64,000 nt of DNA. It comes from Spirosoma oryzae. GTDB taxonomy: Bacteria > Bacteroidota > Bacteroidia > Cytophagales > Spirosomataceae. The notes beneath the pieces are model-generated. The model saw nothing but the letters and a program-made list of their open reading frames with translations, was not told the origin of the DNA and ran no database searches. Below are positions 1 to 9,000 of the stretch, piece by piece; the stretch's first letter is position 1, and each line of letters opens with the position of its first letter. A program made the translations under genes and the position numbers. The DNA lies in assembly GCF_003002825.1 (NCBI RefSeq), contig NZ_PVTE01000012.1, forward strand, positions 141,037-205,036, in the 5' to 3' direction.

Positions 1-1
1 T

Positions 2-487
2 TTGTCGGGCTCTATCAAAATTCTGCGTCCCGACGGCGACAGCGAGGTATTGCTTTATTACTTACGGGCTACCGATGCCTGTGCCTTGTCAGTCAGTAGC
101 TTGTTGACAAACGAGCAACGGTCCATTCGGGCCATCGCCGACGAGCCAACTCAGGTACTGATGATTCCGGCCCGGCAGGCGCAGGAATGGCTGGGCCAAT
201 TTGCCGACTGGCGGCAGTTTATCTTTCAGACCTACCAAAAACGATTCGACGACCTGCTCGACACGTTCGATTCAGTCGCCTTTTCACAACTCGACGAGCG
301 GCTGGTTGCTTACCTGAACCGGAAAGCAGCGCTGGTCGGTGGCCGACATCTGTACCTGACACACGACGAAATTGCCCGGGATCTGAACACATCACGCGAA
401 GGCATCTCCCGCTTACTCAAGCAACTGGAACGACGGGGACAGGTTTTACTGGCCCGCAACAAGATCAGCCTGCTGACGCCTGTGTGA
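2..487 (+). CDS. Crp/Fnr family transcriptional regulator, 5' end outside the window
   Basis: Only the C-terminal 161 codons are present, and the reading frame is open to the window edge, so the true start lies upstream. The visible part covers the end of the cyclic-nucleotide-type sensor fold, the long dimerisation helix (around QFIFQTYQKRFDDLLDTFDS) and a winged helix-turn-helix near residues 115-150 (THDEIARDLNTSREGISRLL), which is the usual Crp/Fnr DNA-reading element. The effector cannot be told because most of the sensor domain is missing. It precedes a sulfite-exporter-type gene by 48 bases and a persulfide/thiosulfate cluster, so it is inferred to be the local regulator of sulfur-stress genes. 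Confidence 0.85.
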   Translation: MSGSIKILRPDGDSEVLLYYLRATDACALSVSSLLTNEQRSIRAIADEPTQVLMIPARQAQEWLGQFADWRQFIFQTYQKRFDDLLDTFDSVAFSQLDERLVAYLNRKAALVGGRHLYLTHDEIARDLNTSREGISRLLKQLERRGQVLLARNKISLLTPV

Positions 488-535
488 CAGATAGCACAGA
501 AAGTCGCCTGAAAGCCTGCTAGTTTTGTACCCATT

Positions 536-1339
536 ATGACAGGACAGGAACTTGCTGGTTATACCTCGGCTTTGCTGGTCGGCCTGGTGATCGGGCTGGC
601 CGGTGGCGGTGGATCGATTCTGACCGTCCCGATTTTCGTGTACGTGTTTCGGGTACCCGCCGTGCTGGCTACCACATACTCGCTGTTTGTTGTCGGGGCG
701 ACATCGTTTATCGGTTCGGCAAACCACATCTGGCACAAGCGAATCAACCTGCCCGTTGCCGTTGCTTTTGCGCTACCCTCGTTCCTCTCTGTATACGTCA
801 GCCGGCGGTTTATCGTCCCGGCCATCCCCGATCCACTGCTTCAGATAGGCTCTGTTTACCTGGCCAAGAGTGATGCTATCCTGTACTTTTTCGTCATTGT
901 GATGGTGTTGGCAGCGCGGGCGATGATTCGTAACGACCGGCCCGACCGGGGGGAAGCGGCCGACGGTCGACCACGCTACGGGGCACTGGCCCGCGACGGA
1001 TTAGCCGTCGGGATGCTCACCGGAACGATTGGTGCCGGAGGTGGCTTTCTTATTGTGCCCATGCTAATTCTGCTGGCGGGCCTACCCATTCAGCAGGCGG
1101 TGGCCACGTCGGTGTTGATTATTGCCATCAATTCATTCGTGGGTTTTCTGGGCGACATCGGGCACACGGCCATGAACTGGAATTTTCTGTTGCCGTTTAC
1201 CGGTTTATCTATAATCGGCATTTTCATTGGCATGGCGCTCGCCCATTTTGTAGCGCCACAGCGATTGAAGAAAGGACTGGGCTGGTTTATTCTGGCTGTC
1301 GCCACCTACATGTTTATTCAGGAAGTCAGTAAGCTGTAA
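536..1339 (+). CDS. TSUP (TauE/SafE) family membrane exporter
   Basis: This is a 267-residue inner-membrane protein with about eight hydrophobic segments and the two half-repeats typical of the TSUP family. The glycine-rich loops GLAGGGGSILTVPIFVYVF and GTIGAGGGFLIVPMLILLAG start each half. Family members export sulfite, sulfoacetate or related sulfur anions. The neighbours (persulfide dioxygenase-like enzyme and YeeE/YedE proteins) make a sulfur anion the likely substrate here. A perfect -7 box, TAGTTTTG, lies at 520-527, only 8 bases before the ATG, although no good -33 partner was found. The exact substrate is inferred. Confidence 0.85.
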   Translation: MTGQELAGYTSALLVGLVIGLAGGGGSILTVPIFVYVFRVPAVLATTYSLFVVGATSFIGSANHIWHKRINLPVAVAFALPSFLSVYVSRRFIVPAIPDPLLQIGSVYLAKSDAILYFFVIVMVLAARAMIRNDRPDRGEAADGRPRYGALARDGLAVGMLTGTIGAGGGFLIVPMLILLAGLPIQQAVATSVLIIAINSFVGFLGDIGHTAMNWNFLLPFTGLSIIGIFIGMALAHFVAPQRLKKGLGWFILAVATYMFIQEVSKL

Positions 1340-1370
1340 CCATACTGTCACAAACTAGCTGTTTCGTATC

Positions 1371-2774
1371 ATGATCGTTGAACAACTTTACACGGGTTGC
1401 CTCGCACAAGGTGCCTATTACATCGAGAGCGCTGGTGAAGTCGCTATTATTGATCCGTTGCGTGAGACGACGCCCTACGTTCGCAAAGCCGAAAGCGCCG
1501 GGGCAACGATCAAATACATCTTTGAAACCCACTTCCACGCCGACTTCGTATCGGGGCATCTCGATCTGGCCAAACAGACCGGCGCACCGATCGTTTACGG
1601 ACCGAATGCTAACACAGCCTTCGACGCTTACCACGCTGCTGATGGCGAAACGTTTGCACTTGGTAACGTAACGATCAAGGTACTACACACGCCCGGCCAC
1701 ACACCCGAATCGACAACGTATCTGTTGCTGGACGAAACGGGCCGACCACATGCTATCTTCACCGGCGACACGCTGTTCATCGGCGACGTAGGCCGTCCTG
1801 ACCTCGCGATCAAGGGTAATCTGACCGAGCACGATCTGGCGGGTATGCTCTACGACAGCCTGCACAGTAAGATCATTCCACTACCCGACGACGTGATCGT
1901 GTATCCGGCGCACGGAGCGGGTTCGGCCTGTGGTAAAAACATGAGTCGCGAAACCACCGACCGACTCGGTAATCAGAAGCGATTCAACTACGCCCTCCGC
2001 GCTACCTCGAAGGAGTCGTTTATCGAACAGGTTCTCGACGGCCTGACGAAAGCGCCGGCTTATTTCGCACAAAATGCCCGGCTTAACAAGGAAGGGTACG
2101 AATCGATCGATCAGGTGATGCAACGGGGGAGTCAGGCGCTGTCGCCCGACGCGTTTGAAGCCGCCGTCAATGAAACAGGTGCCCTGATTCTCGACGTACG
2201 TACCGCCACTGAATTTACGCGGGGCTTTATTCCGAACGCGATCAACATCGGGCTTGATGGGCAATTTGCTCCCTGGGTCGGTGCGCTGATTCCGGACCTG
2301 ACCCAGCCGATTGCGCTATTAACGCCCGCTGGACAGGAAGAAGAGACCGTTCGTCGGCTGGCGCGGGTTGGCTACGATCAGTGCATCGGTTATCTGGCAG
2401 GTGGCTTCGACGCCTGGCGGGAAGCCGGTCGGGAAGTCGACGCGATCGAGTCGATCTCGGCCGATGAATTTGCACAACGCCTGACGCAGAACCCAGCGTT
2501 GTCGGTGGTCGACGTACGGAAACCAGGTGAATTTGCAGCCGAACACGTAGCCAACGCAGAAAACCGGCCACTGGATACACTCAATGACCACATGGCCGCT
2601 TTCAGTCACGATGAGCCAATCTACGTCCACTGCGCGGGTGGTTATCGGTCGATGGTTGCCAACTCCATTTTAAAAGCGCGCAGTTTCGACAACGTCGTCA
2701 ATGTAGAAGGTGGTATAGGTGCTATCCGCAAGACCAGTGTGCCGGTTGTAGCAGATCAATCGGTTGCCCATTAG
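1371..2774 (+). CDS. MBL-fold persulfide dioxygenase-like protein fused to two rhodanese domains
   Basis: The 467-residue protein starts with a metallo-beta-lactamase fold carrying THFHADFVSGH and the later metal ligands in HTPGHTPEST and GDTLFIGDVGRPD, as in ETHE1/Blh/CstB persulfide dioxygenases. Two rhodanese domains follow. The first (about residues 265-350) has LLTPAGQEEE where the active-site loop should be and no cysteine, so it looks catalytically dead. The second (about 360-455) keeps YVHCAGGYRS with the catalytic cysteine. The likely role is oxidising low-molecular-weight persulfides to sulfite or thiosulfate in the cytoplasm. The gene is 31 bases downstream of the TSUP exporter, probably co-transcribed with it. 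Confidence 0.9.
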   Translation: MIVEQLYTGCLAQGAYYIESAGEVAIIDPLRETTPYVRKAESAGATIKYIFETHFHADFVSGHLDLAKQTGAPIVYGPNANTAFDAYHAADGETFALGNVTIKVLHTPGHTPESTTYLLLDETGRPHAIFTGDTLFIGDVGRPDLAIKGNLTEHDLAGMLYDSLHSKIIPLPDDVIVYPAHGAGSACGKNMSRETTDRLGNQKRFNYALRATSKESFIEQVLDGLTKAPAYFAQNARLNKEGYESIDQVMQRGSQALSPDAFEAAVNETGALILDVRTATEFTRGFIPNAINIGLDGQFAPWVGALIPDLTQPIALLTPAGQEEETVRRLARVGYDQCIGYLAGGFDAWREAGREVDAIESISADEFAQRLTQNPALSVVDVRKPGEFAAEHVANAENRPLDTLNDHMAAFSHDEPIYVHCAGGYRSMVANSILKARSFDNVVNVEGGIGAIRKTSVPVVADQSVAH

Positions 2775-2788
2775 TCGTGTGTTCGCCT

Positions 2789-2821
2789 AGACCTAAAAGG
2801 TTTTATAAACCTTTTAGGTCT
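2789..2821. repeat. Perfect 15-bp inverted repeat, hairpin between rhodanese and YeeE genes
   Basis: Arms 2789-2803 (AGACCTAAAAGGTTT) and 2807-2821 are perfectly complementary around a 3-base loop (TAT). There is no T-run after the stem, so it is not a clean terminator. It may be a dispersed extragenic palindrome or a processing or attenuation point inside the sulfur cluster. Confidence 0.8.
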
Positions 2822-2889
2822 GGTTCTGTCAATCAGCCACCTACCCCGGATAATACCAATCAAGTCAACGATTAACCAACTATTCGGAT

Positions 2890-3465
2890 ATGATTCAAGT
2901 TCTGTCACAGCCGTGGCCTTGGTACGTTGCCGGGCCACTCATTGGGCTGACCGTACCGACGCTGTTGCTACTGGGCAACAAAGCCTTTGGTATTTCGTCG
3001 TCACTACGGCATATCTGCGCAGCCTGCGTACCAGCCAACATCGACTTCTTCCGATACGACTGGCGGAAAGAAAGCTGGAATCTGTGGTTTGTCGGCGGAA
3101 TCGCCATAGGCGGCTTAATCGGCAACCAATTACTGACCAATCCGGCGGCTCTGACCATCGCACCAGCGACGCAGGAAGCCTTGCAACAGCTGGGAGTACA
3201 CGATTTCAGTAGTGGCCTGTTACCGCTCGACCTGTTTGGATGGGCCAGTATGACGGTCGGCAAGGCGCTTGTTTTTCTGGTACTCGGCGGCTTTCTGGTC
3301 GGCTTCGGTACGCGCTATGCGGGCGGCTGTACGTCGGGTCATGCAATCATGGGACTGTCGAACCTGCAATGGCCATCGCTGATCGCTACTGTATGCTTTA
3401 TGATCGGCGGATTTGCCATGACTCACCTGGGGCTCCCCTTCCTGATGCGACTAGCGGGTTTGTAA
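2890..3465 (+). CDS. YeeE/YedE family sulfur transporter, first half
   Basis: This 191-residue membrane protein carries the YeeE/YedE signature cysteine in RYAGGCTSGHAIMGLSNLQW near residues 142-161, with four or five hydrophobic segments. Characterised relatives (YeeE/TsuA) carry thiosulfate through conserved cysteines. Here the full fold is split over two adjacent genes, and this is the N-terminal-type half. An additional cysteine pair occurs in HICAACVPA. The position after a persulfide dioxygenase suggests uptake or release of thiosulfate or another reduced sulfur compound, which is inference. Confidence 0.85.
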   Translation: MIQVLSQPWPWYVAGPLIGLTVPTLLLLGNKAFGISSSLRHICAACVPANIDFFRYDWRKESWNLWFVGGIAIGGLIGNQLLTNPAALTIAPATQEALQQLGVHDFSSGLLPLDLFGWASMTVGKALVFLVLGGFLVGFGTRYAGGCTSGHAIMGLSNLQWPSLIATVCFMIGGFAMTHLGLPFLMRLAGL

Positions 3466-3500
3466 CACAAGGTTATTCACTTATTCACAAACTTATCCAC

Positions 3501-3959
3501 ATGGTTAGCGAGCAAACTACCCAAAAACCACCGATACAGCAGCGTTCAAAGCCAAACTGGGTATTTGGTCTGGTCGGCGTCGTGTTCGGTATCGTCTTTG
3601 TCAAGGCCGAAATTATCTCCTGGTTTCGCATCCAGGAAATGTTCCGGCTCGACGCGTTCCACATGTATGGCGTTATCGGTTCAGCCGTACTCATCGGCCT
3701 ACTATCGGTTCAGCTCATTCGCCGATTCAACATTCGTACGCTACAGGGCGACCCGATCAGCATTGCGCCCAAGCAATTTACTCAGGGCCAGATCTGGGGT
3801 GGACTTCTGTTCGGTTTTGGCTGGGCGATAACGGGGGCCTGTCCCGGTCCACTCTTCGCGCAGATTGGCGCGGGTTATACCGCCGTTGGCATTACCTTAC
3901 TGAGCGCCCTGGCCGGCACCTGGGTTTACGGTGCCATTCGTAAACACCTCCCCCACTAA
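3501..3959 (+). CDS. YeeE/YedE family sulfur transporter, second half
   Basis: This 152-residue membrane protein has the partner motif GWAITGACPGPLFAQIGAGY with the conserved cysteine. The frame is open much further upstream, inside the preceding gene, but the ATG at 3501 is chosen because it lies 35 bases after the preceding stop and gives a normal hydrophilic N-terminus (MVSEQTTQKPP) followed by a first membrane segment. It probably assembles with the preceding half. Its stop is 1 base from the end of a convergent minus-strand gene, and no terminator lies directly after it; the first plus-strand terminator is at 4414-4446. Confidence 0.85.
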   Translation: MVSEQTTQKPPIQQRSKPNWVFGLVGVVFGIVFVKAEIISWFRIQEMFRLDAFHMYGVIGSAVLIGLLSVQLIRRFNIRTLQGDPISIAPKQFTQGQIWGGLLFGFGWAITGACPGPLFAQIGAGYTAVGITLLSALAGTWVYGAIRKHLPH

Positions 3960-3960
3960 A

Positions 3961-4314
3961 TTACAGCGCCGGATTTTCGTCGATACCCAGTCGGGGTAAT
4001 ACCGGGTTCAGCACGCGCGGCATAATGCGAATGCGAAATACCCGCATTCCTTTCAGGTCGTAGTCGCAGGCGTAAAAACCCCGCTCGCGAATGCCCCGGT
4101 ACACGGCGGTATAATTCACTTTAATTGGCCAACTATTGATGGCCAGTTCACCCACGACGGCGTCGACCGCTTTGCGCAGGTTCGTAAAAAACGTTACGAC
4201 CGGCTCGCGCTGCCGAACGGTGTTCAGCGATCCGGTATAGGAAATCGTCACTTCGTATAAAGGACGACCCGCCGAACGTATTCGTGGCCCTTTTTCGGAT
4301 GATTTTTCCGACAT
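3961..4314 (-). CDS. Small conserved-looking protein of unknown function
   Basis: I do not recognise this 117-residue protein. It is basic, has no signal peptide or membrane segment, and reads as a compact alpha/beta protein: a beta-rich N-terminal half (PLYEVTISYTGSL), a helical stretch (FFTNLRKAVDAVVGELAIN) and a C-terminal part with aromatic and arginine residues (YRGIRERGFYACDYDLKGMR, VFRIRIMPRVLNP). It is convergent with the sulfur transporter and separated by one base from its stop codon. Codon use resembles its neighbours, which supports a real gene. Confidence 0.65.
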   Translation of the reverse strand: MSEKSSEKGPRIRSAGRPLYEVTISYTGSLNTVRQREPVVTFFTNLRKAVDAVVGELAINSWPIKVNYTAVYRGIRERGFYACDYDLKGMRVFRIRIMPRVLNPVLPRLGIDENPAL

Positions 4315-4413
4315 GACTGAATCTGAGAATAAAACTGAAAAATAATGCCGCTATTTTTCAAACCATAAACTAAACCGCAGCGAAGGGCGTTTTACTATCA
4401 ACTACGCAGGAAA

Positions 4414-4446
4414 CGCCGGACGAACCCTTTCGCCCGGCGCTTTTTT
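4414..4446 (+). terminator. Plus-strand intrinsic terminator with no adjacent plus-strand gene
   Basis: CGCCGG (4414-4419) pairs with CCGGCG (4434-4439), followed by six T at 4441-4446. The nearest upstream plus-strand gene ends at 3959, so the sulfur-cluster transcript may read through the minus-strand gene at 3961-4314 and stop here. Confidence 0.7.
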
Positions 4447-4455
4447 GTGCCCATG

Positions 4456-4486
4456 AAAAAAGCACCCCGATTGCTCGTGGGTGCTT
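4456..4486 (-). terminator. Terminator of pdhB
   Basis: On the minus strand AAGCACCC (4486-4479) pairs with GGGTGCTT (4467-4460) and a T-run follows (4461-4456). It lies 33 bases after the pdhB stop and back to back with the plus-strand terminator at 4414-4446. Confidence 0.8.
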
Positions 4487-4518
4487 CTTCGTACCTGCCT
4501 GCTTCTGATTAGCAGACC

Positions 4519-5499
4519 TTATTTTTTGTACAGCACAGCGTCTACAGCTTCCAGCGTACGCTTCACGCTGGGCAGAATAGCCTCGATCAGCGTTGGCGCG
4601 TAGGGCAGCGGCAGGTCCATGCTGTTGACCCGAATAACCGGTGCATCCAGGTAGTCGAACGCATTGCGCTGAATGTTGTACGCCAGTTCCGACGAGATAG
4701 CCGCCAGTGGCCACGCTTCTTCAACGACAACGCAACGGTTGGTTTTCTTTACCGAGTTGATCACCGTTGGGTAATCGATCGGGCGAACCGAGCGCAGGTC
4801 GATTACTTCGGCCGATACGCCATTTTTCGCCAGTTCGTCGGCAGCGGCAAGGGCCACTTTCATAATCTTGCCAAACGACACGATCGTTACGTCGTTACCT
4901 TCCCGGACGACGTTAGCCTGTCCGATCGGAATGAGATACTCTTCTTCCGGCACCTGCCCTTTATCGCCGTACATCAGCTCCGACTCCATGAAAATAACGG
5001 GATCGTTATCGCGGATACAGCTTTTCAGCAGGCCTTTGGCATCGTACGGGTTCGACGGTACGACGACTTTCAGGCCGGGCGTGTTGGCAAACCAGTTCTC
5101 GAAGTTCTGCGAGTGCTGGCTCGACAGCATACCGGCGTTCCCCGTAGGTCCACGGAATACGATCGGACATGTATATTGCCCGCCTGACATCGACATAATT
5201 TTAGCCGCTGAGTTGATCACCTGATCGATGGCAACGAGCGAAAAATTGAACGTCATGAACTCGATGATGGGCCGCAGACCGTTGATGGCTGAACCGACCC
5301 CGATGCCGGCAAAACCCAGCTCAGCGATGGGCGTATCGATTACCCGTTCTGCACCGAACTCATCGAGCATTCCCTGGCTAACTTTATAGGCACCATTATA
5401 CTCAGCGACTTCTTCGCCCATCAGGTACACGCTGGCATCCCGGCGCATTTCTTCCGACATAGCCTCGCGCAGGGCTTCACGGAACTGTATTTCTCTCAT
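4519..5499 (-). CDS. pdhB: Pyruvate dehydrogenase complex E1 component, beta subunit
   Basis: The 326-residue protein is full length for E1-beta and aligns by eye throughout: VYLMGEEVAEYNGAYKVSQG near the N-terminus, DTPIAELGFAGIGVGSAING, the GPTGNAGMLSSQHSQ loop and VVVEEAWPLAAISSEL. With the alpha subunit it decarboxylates pyruvate with thiamine diphosphate and passes the acetyl group to E2. The alpha subunit is not adjacent, so E1-alpha and E1-beta are encoded apart here. It has its own promoter (5590-5621) and terminator (4456-4486), so it is a monocistronic unit. A branched-chain 2-oxoacid E1-beta is the alternative but less likely. Confidence 0.9.
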   Translation of the reverse strand: MREIQFREALREAMSEEMRRDASVYLMGEEVAEYNGAYKVSQGMLDEFGAERVIDTPIAELGFAGIGVGSAINGLRPIIEFMTFNFSLVAIDQVINSAAKIMSMSGGQYTCPIVFRGPTGNAGMLSSQHSQNFENWFANTPGLKVVVPSNPYDAKGLLKSCIRDNDPVIFMESELMYGDKGQVPEEEYLIPIGQANVVREGNDVTIVSFGKIMKVALAAADELAKNGVSAEVIDLRSVRPIDYPTVINSVKKTNRCVVVEEAWPLAAISSELAYNIQRNAFDYLDAPVIRVNSMDLPLPYAPTLIEAILPSVKRTLEAVDAVLYKK

Positions 5500-5589
5500 A
5501 ATGAGTTTGTTCGTTTCGGTTCAGAACGGAATTAGCCCGCCTTCTGTCTCGCTGGTCGATGCGATATGCAGTTGCCGACAATACCGTGT

Positions 5590-5621
5590 CAAAAGTAGCA
5601 AAAAGGGGGCTACGGGTCAAA
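5590..5621 (-). promoter_or_regulatory. Bacteroidota-type promoter of pdhB, -33 overlapped by a palindrome
   Basis: On the minus strand TTTG (5621-5618), 20 bases, then TACTTTTG (5597-5590) match the Bacteroidota consensus TTTG-N19-21-TAnnTTTG exactly. The start point should fall near 5583, giving a leader of about 85 bases. A perfect 14-base palindrome, GGTCAAATTTGACC, at 5615-5628 covers the -33 element and is a candidate operator. Confidence 0.75.
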
Positions 5622-5910
5622 TTTGACCGTCAGTTAGCCAACAGGCCTGACGAAACGACAAGCCCGCTTCGCTAACACACATTACCGGACTTCACGCTGT
5701 CTTCTGGCTATACATTAAAAAGTTTCACCTGTAACAATCTGATTTACAATACACCACGAACATTTATTAAAAATTTTCAAATTATCCGGTTATATCTTTA
5801 CACTCTATTGACTTTATATGGTTGCGGGCAGCGATTGCCTGTCTCACTCAACGTTAAGATTTTTATTGCCATGACCAATTGACCCTGCCGGCCGCTCTGG
5901 CCCATTGCGT

Positions 5911-5935
5911 AGCGTTGGCCTGACCAGCGCTTTTT
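5911..5935 (+). terminator. Terminator-like hairpin in the susC leader, possible attenuator
   Basis: AGCGTTGG (5911-5918) pairs over all 8 positions (one G-T wobble) with CCAGCGCT (5924-5931) around the loop CCTGA, and five T follow at 5931-5935. It lies 100 bases upstream of the susC ATG with no plus-strand gene before it, so it is either an attenuator of susCD or the end of a short leader RNA. Confidence 0.6.
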
Positions 5936-6035
5936 GTCCCCTTCGCTTTTCCGGATAGCAACATTTCATCTCCTGGTAGATGCCGGAATCGTATTGCCTT
6001 ACCGGGCTAGCGTAGAATTACTTATCCTCAATTTT

Positions 6036-9000
6036 ATGAAAAATAACTATTGGAAGCCCGGCTTTCTGTCGGGTACCGTAGGCGTATCGGTAGCCCACAT
6101 CTGGGCAGCCTGGGCTTTGGCCGGTACGACGCTTGCTGGTCCGGGGGAGCTGCCCGCCGGACTGACCCCTTCCTCAACAACCACGATTAGTGCGCCGACA
6201 CTACCCACACACAACGGTCCTGCCGAACGTGTAGCTGTTACCGTTACCGGACAGATCACCGACGAAACAGGCTCGGGGCTGCCGGGTGCCAGTGTCGTCA
6301 TCAAGGGAACCACCAACGGTACGACCACCGATGCCAACGGCTCCTACTCGCTCTCACTACCGACGGGCAATGAAACACTGGTTATCTCGTACATCGGGTA
6401 CCTGTCGCAGGAGATTCCGGCAAGTGGTCGGTCGCGTATCGATGTCAAACTGGTGTCCGACAGTAAGGCGCTGAATGAAGTCGTCGTCGTCGGGTACGGT
6501 ACGCAGAAACGGTCTGACCTGACGGGCTCGGTAGGCAGCGTCAAGAGCGCCGAACTCCTCGACCGGCCAGCAATCAACGTCGAGCAGTCGTTGCAGGGGC
6601 GCATTGCCGGGGTGAACGTCGCCATCAACTCGGGACGGCCGGGTGGCAATTCCAACATCCGTATTCGGGGCTACAGCTCGATCAATGCGACGAATAATCC
6701 GCTGTATGTGGTCGACGGTATTATCTGGGCGGCTGGCATCGATGCCCTGAATCCCGCCGACATCGAAAACATCGACGTCCTGAAAGACGCGTCGGCAACG
6801 GCGATCTACGGGACACGCGGGGCCAACGGGGTTATTCTGGTCACGACCAAACGGGGCCGGAAAGGTGGTACGATCAGCTACGACACATACGTGAGTTCGG
6901 CTACGCTGGCTCGTAAGCGTGACGTGCTGAACGCCCGTGAGTTCCTGGCGCTGGAAGATCAGGCGTATCAGAACGTCGCCAAATTCGACCCGGCGGGCTG
7001 GGCATCCGGCAAATACGCCAGCAAAGACCCACGCATCAAACGCACAGCCCTGATTGGCAAGCTGTTCGACGCAAACCTGAATCCGCTCTACGACGTCGAC
7101 TGGCAGAACGAGATTACCCGCAATGCCATCAGTCAGAACCACAACCTGAGCTTTACGGGTGGTGGCGACCAAACCACGTTCGGCTTGTTTCTGAACTACA
7201 ACGACAATCAGGGTATCATCCGCAATACCTACCTGAAACGCTACACGGGCCGACTCGTCATGGACAGTCAGCTGAAGCCGTGGGTGAAAGTTGGGGCAAC
7301 GCTGAACTACAGCAATTCCGACGAACGCCGGGGTGATGAAGGGGTTGGTGGCAACAACATTCCCCGGATGATGATCGAGATGGTTCCGATCGTACCGATT
7401 CGCTATCCGGATGGCAGCTACGGCCGCCGGCAGGATTATCCCGACATGGAAAGTGGCGACAACCCGGTAGCGCTCAGCAACGAAGACAAGCGGATGTACA
7501 AGAAGCAGGTCTTCGGGGCCAATGCCTACGCCGACTTCACGCTGATGCCGGGCCTGAATTTTCGCACGACGCTGGGTGCCAACCTGGCCAGTCAGTACAA
7601 TCCGTTCTCGGAAACCAATCTGGTACAGCTGACACGGCCATTCCGGGGGTATGCCGAAATCTGGAGCTATGATACCAAGTTCTTGCAGTGGCAGAACTAC
7701 CTGACCTATAACAAGCAGATCAACGCCAACAACTCGCTGAACGTGGTGGCCGGGGTCGAATTGCAGAAGTACAACTATTTGCAATGGTTCTCGGGGGTCG
7801 AGAGTCTGCCCGACAACTACTACGAATACTACAATCTGGGCGTGAGTGGCAACCCGCTGCCGCCGTCGTCGTCGTACAACGCCTATCAGATGGCTTCGTA
7901 TTTTGCACGGGCGAACTACAACTACCGCGACAAAATTCTGCTGACAGCAACGGGACGTTTCGATGGATCGAGCCGGTTCGGGGCAAACAACAAATTCGCG
8001 TTCTTCCCTTCGGCGGCCGTCGCCTGGCGTCTGTCGCAGGAGGAATTCCTGAAGGGCAGCACGGTTATTTCGGATCTGAAAGTGCGGGCCAGCTATGGTC
8101 TGACGGGTAATTCCGAAATCAACTCGTATCAATCGCAGGCCAACCTATCGACCAACGTATCGGTCATTGGCGGCACGCGGGCACCGGGTACGGTAATCGG
8201 TACACTGGCGAACCCCAACCTGCGCTGGGAGAAAACGGCGCAGTATGACCTGGGTGTATCGATGTCGTTGCTGAAAGGCCGGATTGGTATCGATGCTGAT
8301 GTGTACCTGAAGCAAACCCGCGACCTGCTGTTGTCGGCCCCTGTTCCACTGTCGAGTGGCTACGCCAGCATCTACAAGAACATCGGCAGCATGGAAAACC
8401 GGGGGCTGGAACTGTCGCTGAACACGGTCAACATTGACAATCAGACGATAAGCTGGTCGACGAACTTTAATATCTCGTTCCTGCGCAACCGTGTGACGGC
8501 CCTGGGCGACGCCAACGACGATATTTTCCCAAACCCGTATTTCCTCAATAACACCAACATTCTGCGGGTAGGTGAGTCAGTCGGTTCGTTCTACGGTCTG
8601 GTCCGGACAGGTACCTGGGGATCGGCAGAAGCGGATGAAGCCGCTCGCTACGGCCGCCGGCCAGGTGATCTGAAGTTTCAGGATTTGAACAACGACGGCC
8701 AGATCAACGACCAGGACCGGGCGATTACGGGTAAAGGTATCCCGACGGGTTACGGTACGCTCAGCAACACCGTTCGCGTGAAAGGCTTCGACCTGACGCT
8801 CGACCTACAGTATTCGTACGGCAACGACATTCTGAACCTGACGCATCACTCGGCGCTCGACCGGACCGGTCAGGCCAACAGCTACGGCGAAGTACTGAAC
8901 GGCTGGACACCCGAAAATCAGAATACGATGATCGCGCAGGCGCGTCCTTCATATGTGTACTACGATTCGAAGATCGACTCGTATAAGGTAGAAGACGGAT

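Larger units (their letters stand above)
5500..6035. other. 536-base intergenic region between pdhB and susC
   Basis: It holds the divergent control regions of pdhB (promoter 5590-5621) and susC. The AT-rich part at 5710-5820 probably contains the susC promoter, for example TATCTTTA at 5793-5800 or TATGGTTG at 5817-5824, but neither has a well-placed -33 partner. A three-codon open frame (ATG at 5871) and the terminator-like hairpin at 5911-5935 lie in the susC leader. No other gene is visible. Confidence 0.6.

Noticed and set aside
3240..3500. Extended N-terminus for the second YeeE gene
   Set aside because: The in-frame extension lies inside the preceding YeeE gene in another frame and reads as shadow sequence. 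The ATG at 3501 gives a normal protein.
6357..8132. Long minus-strand open frame of 591 codons opposite susC
   Set aside because: It is the mirror of a long, clearly coding susC gene with strong codon bias; its translation has no recognisable motif, is rich in Arg/Val/His as expected of antisense shadow, and lacks start signals.
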